Shown one piece after another: positions 50,597 through 52,011 of a stretch of DNA of 52,011 bases (position 1 is its first letter; the number at the start of each line of letters is the position of its first letter). The position numbers and the translations under genes are program-made. The notes beneath the pieces were generated by a model, which worked only from the letters and a program-made list of their open reading frames with translations, did not search any database and had not been told where the DNA came from. The stretch covers positions 166,364-218,374 of the forward strand of contig JAJDCB010000024.1 in NCBI GenBank assembly GCA_029261065.1, in the 5' to 3' direction. The DNA comes from Candidatus Omnitrophota bacterium (GTDB lineage Bacteria; Omnitrophota; Gorgyraeia; Zapsychrales; Zapsychraceae).

Positions 50597-51571
50597 CTAT
50601 AGAGTCCTCATCTGCCAACAACTATGGATATTTTGATTACGATAATCCTCTGGGATTGTTTTAGGGGTCAGTTCTTTTAAATCTTTGACAGGAAGATCCT
50701 TAAAAACAGGCTCAAAACGTTGATGATTCGTAGAAAAGAACACCAATGCATTTGGTGCCATAACTTTAAACACTTCTCTGAGTAATGTTGGATGATCCCG
50801 ATTAATATCAAAGGATACTTTTGTACTACGATCTTGAAAAAATGATGGAGGATCAACAAAGGCTAATGTAAATTTTTTCTTAAGTTTCGCTGTTTTCAGT
50901 AAATATTTTTGAACATCCGATCGAACAAATTCATGACCCTTTACAGGAATACCGTTTAATTTGAAATTGTCTTGAGCCCATTTTAAATACGTCTCAGATC
51001 GATCCACAGTAACAACTTTTTTGGCACCTGCTAGAGCTGCCACACAACTAAAAGCGCCTGTATAACCATACAAATTTAAAAACTCCGTATCCTTTGCAAG
51101 CTTACCAATAATAACACGCGTGTTACGATGATCAGAGAATAATCCTGTATCTAGAAAATCACTGACATTAACCCACAACTTAAGGTCCCTCTCTTTGACT
51201 TTCAAACGAATCGCTTTTGAAGTCATCTTACTGTAACGGGCAACACCCTCCTCACCTGTATGACGGCGTTTTAAATGAATGTTTTCTAAAGGAATATCTA
51301 ACGTTGCCACTAGCGCTTTTGCCATCTTAGGTAACCACGCCTTTGATGTCTGCGTTCGTTCGTATTCCGCCATGACCACATGCCCGGCATACCAATCAAC
51401 GACGGCTCGCACCTCAGGAATATCCCAATCATAAAGACGAAAACACTCGATATCTTGTTTTCGAAACCGACGAGATAAATGACGAAACCGCGTGCGCACA
51501 CGATTTGATAAAATTTCGGCATGACGATCCATCTTCTCAGGCGTCATAAAGGGCTTACCGGCTATACTCAT
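50597..51571 (-). CDS. rlmK: 23S rRNA (guanine-2069-N7)-methyltransferase RlmK
   Basis: 324 residues. NRVRTRFRHLSRRFRKQDI, CFRLYDWDIPE, LHLKRRHTGEEG, LKLWVNVSDFLDTGLFSDHR, SAM-binding EFLNLYGYTGAFSCVAALAG, FVDPPSFF and VFFSTNHQRFE follow the C-terminal half (RlmK) of Escherichia coli RlmKL in order. RlmI-type relatives share part of this but lack the N-terminal segment. AAGGAGG ribosome site. Confidence 0.88.
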   Translation of the reverse strand: MSIAGKPFMTPEKMDRHAEILSNRVRTRFRHLSRRFRKQDIECFRLYDWDIPEVRAVVDWYAGHVVMAEYERTQTSKAWLPKMAKALVATLDIPLENIHLKRRHTGEEGVARYSKMTSKAIRLKVKERDLKLWVNVSDFLDTGLFSDHRNTRVIIGKLAKDTEFLNLYGYTGAFSCVAALAGAKKVVTVDRSETYLKWAQDNFKLNGIPVKGHEFVRSDVQKYLLKTAKLKKKFTLAFVDPPSFFQDRSTKVSFDINRDHPTLLREVFKVMAPNALVFFSTNHQRFEPVFKDLPVKDLKELTPKTIPEDYRNQNIHSCWQMRTL

Positions 51572-51635
51572 CTTTTTCTTCCTCCTTATAAGGCAAAAAT
51601 ATTTTGAGCCAATAAAATATAAATGAATGTAAGAA

Positions 51636-52011
51636 TTAGGAATTTAACTTTAACCAGTCCTCGGCTAATTTTTCAGCCATAATTTTTTGGGTTTGTTTAT
51701 TAGACCAATACATAATATGAGAAATGCCAAAAAGGCCTGTGTTGACTTCATAATCTTTTTTTACAGCATTATCGTAGGATGCGTTTAGGGGCTTAAGAGG
51801 ATATGCGATAGGATCATCGCGATCAAAGATGTTGATCCACTGCCCATCAGGGTTTTCTAATGAAATGGGACTAGCAAAAGCTTCAACTCCATAACGAAGA
51901 GCAAATATCGCTATGGGAGAGCCTAGCGTAAAGAAATTATTTAAATCAATATTAGCAGGCCATTCAATTTTTTGATGCTGGTAATCATAAATCAAATCAG
52001 AGGTGATAACT
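51636..52011 (-). CDS. C-terminus of a larger protein, alpha/beta-hydrolase-like, cut by window edge
   Basis: The frame is open through the right edge: VITSDLIYDYQH precedes a TTG at 51995, so this is not a 119-residue gene but the last 124 residues of a longer one. NNFFTLGSPIAIFALRYG recalls the turn after the nucleophile region of lipase-like alpha/beta hydrolases; HIMYWSNKQTQKIMAEKLAE ends it. Family tentative. Confidence 0.6.
   Translation of the reverse strand, partial: VITSDLIYDYQHQKIEWPANIDLNNFFTLGSPIAIFALRYGVEAFASPISLENPDGQWINIFDRDDPIAYPLKPLNASYDNAVKKDYEVNTGLFGISHIMYWSNKQTQKIMAEKLAEDWLKLNS

Noticed and set aside
51636-51995. Complete 119-residue gene at the right edge
   Set aside because: Its apparent start is a TTG and the frame stays open to the window edge, so it is the end of a longer gene.

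Overview
The window is AT-rich bacterial DNA from a Gram-negative cell. It encodes ExbB-ExbD-TonB, two probable outer-membrane beta-barrels, many Sec signal peptides and a PilT-type ATPase. Almost every gene is on the minus strand; the exception is a nucleoside-phosphorylase-like gene at about 20.1 kb. No rRNA, tRNA, CRISPR array, transposase or phage gene was seen. Periplasmic coiled-coil and TPR proteins, a Protochlamydia-type outer-membrane protein and a huge Cys-repeat subtilase, mixed with proteobacterial-type housekeeping genes (RsmJ, SlyX, RlmL, RlmK, DUF1653), suggest an uncultured lineage such as Omnitrophota. That placement is a guess from gene content.

Layout, left to right. 1-3.7 kb: two exported coiled-coil proteins (the first cut by the window edge), a REC/HD-GYP c-di-GMP phosphodiesterase and SurE. 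3.9-9.5 kb: one long apparent operon, cysH - small exported protein - cysD - cysNC - exbB - exbD - tonB. 9.55-9.88 kb: a non-coding stretch with two large hairpin elements that share a core but have unrelated, perfectly self-complementary arms. 9.9-12.2 kb: rrf2 - PiT-type permease - cysK, behind a strong promoter with a candidate operator. Together these genes form an assimilatory sulfate module. The reductase has the Fe-S cysteines of an APS reductase and the APS-kinase domain of CysNC looks dead, so the route probably runs sulfate to APS to sulfite without PAPS.

12.2-20.8 kb: MutY, a CbiX-like protein, NAD kinase, a small exported protein with an in-frame continuation after its stop, a HAD phosphatase, an AGCS symporter, CrcB, a spore-photoproduct-lyase-like radical SAM protein, an aldo/keto reductase and the lone plus-strand nucleosidase-like gene. 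20.8-25.3 kb: amt-glnK behind a consensus promoter and a roughly 250-nt structured leader with two inverted copies of a covarying hairpin, then DUF368 and an HtrA-like protease.

25.3-38.7 kb: a coiled-coil/TPR protein, a SET-domain protein, an outer-membrane protein - sensor kinase - response regulator operon, a subtilase of about 1630 residues with DUF4215 repeats, an acidic outer-membrane protein, an NTF2-like protein and a cold-shock gene with a long leader and clear terminator. 38.9-43.7 kb: PilT-like ATPase, two TPR proteins (one with an in-frame 84-bp palindromic insertion in its signal-peptide region) and a DnaQ-type exonuclease. 43.8-52.0 kb: a REC-like protein, RsmJ, a glutaredoxin, SlyX, an SRPBCC protein, a PCP_red-like protein, a hibernation factor, DUF1653, RlmL, DUF445, a PhyH-TylF pair behind an operator-bearing promoter, RlmK, and the end of a truncated gene.

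The strongest candidates for something undescribed are the non-coding palindromic elements: the covarying hairpins at 9.6-9.9 kb, the inverted hairpin pair in the amt leader, and the in-frame palindromic insertion at 42.9 kb.
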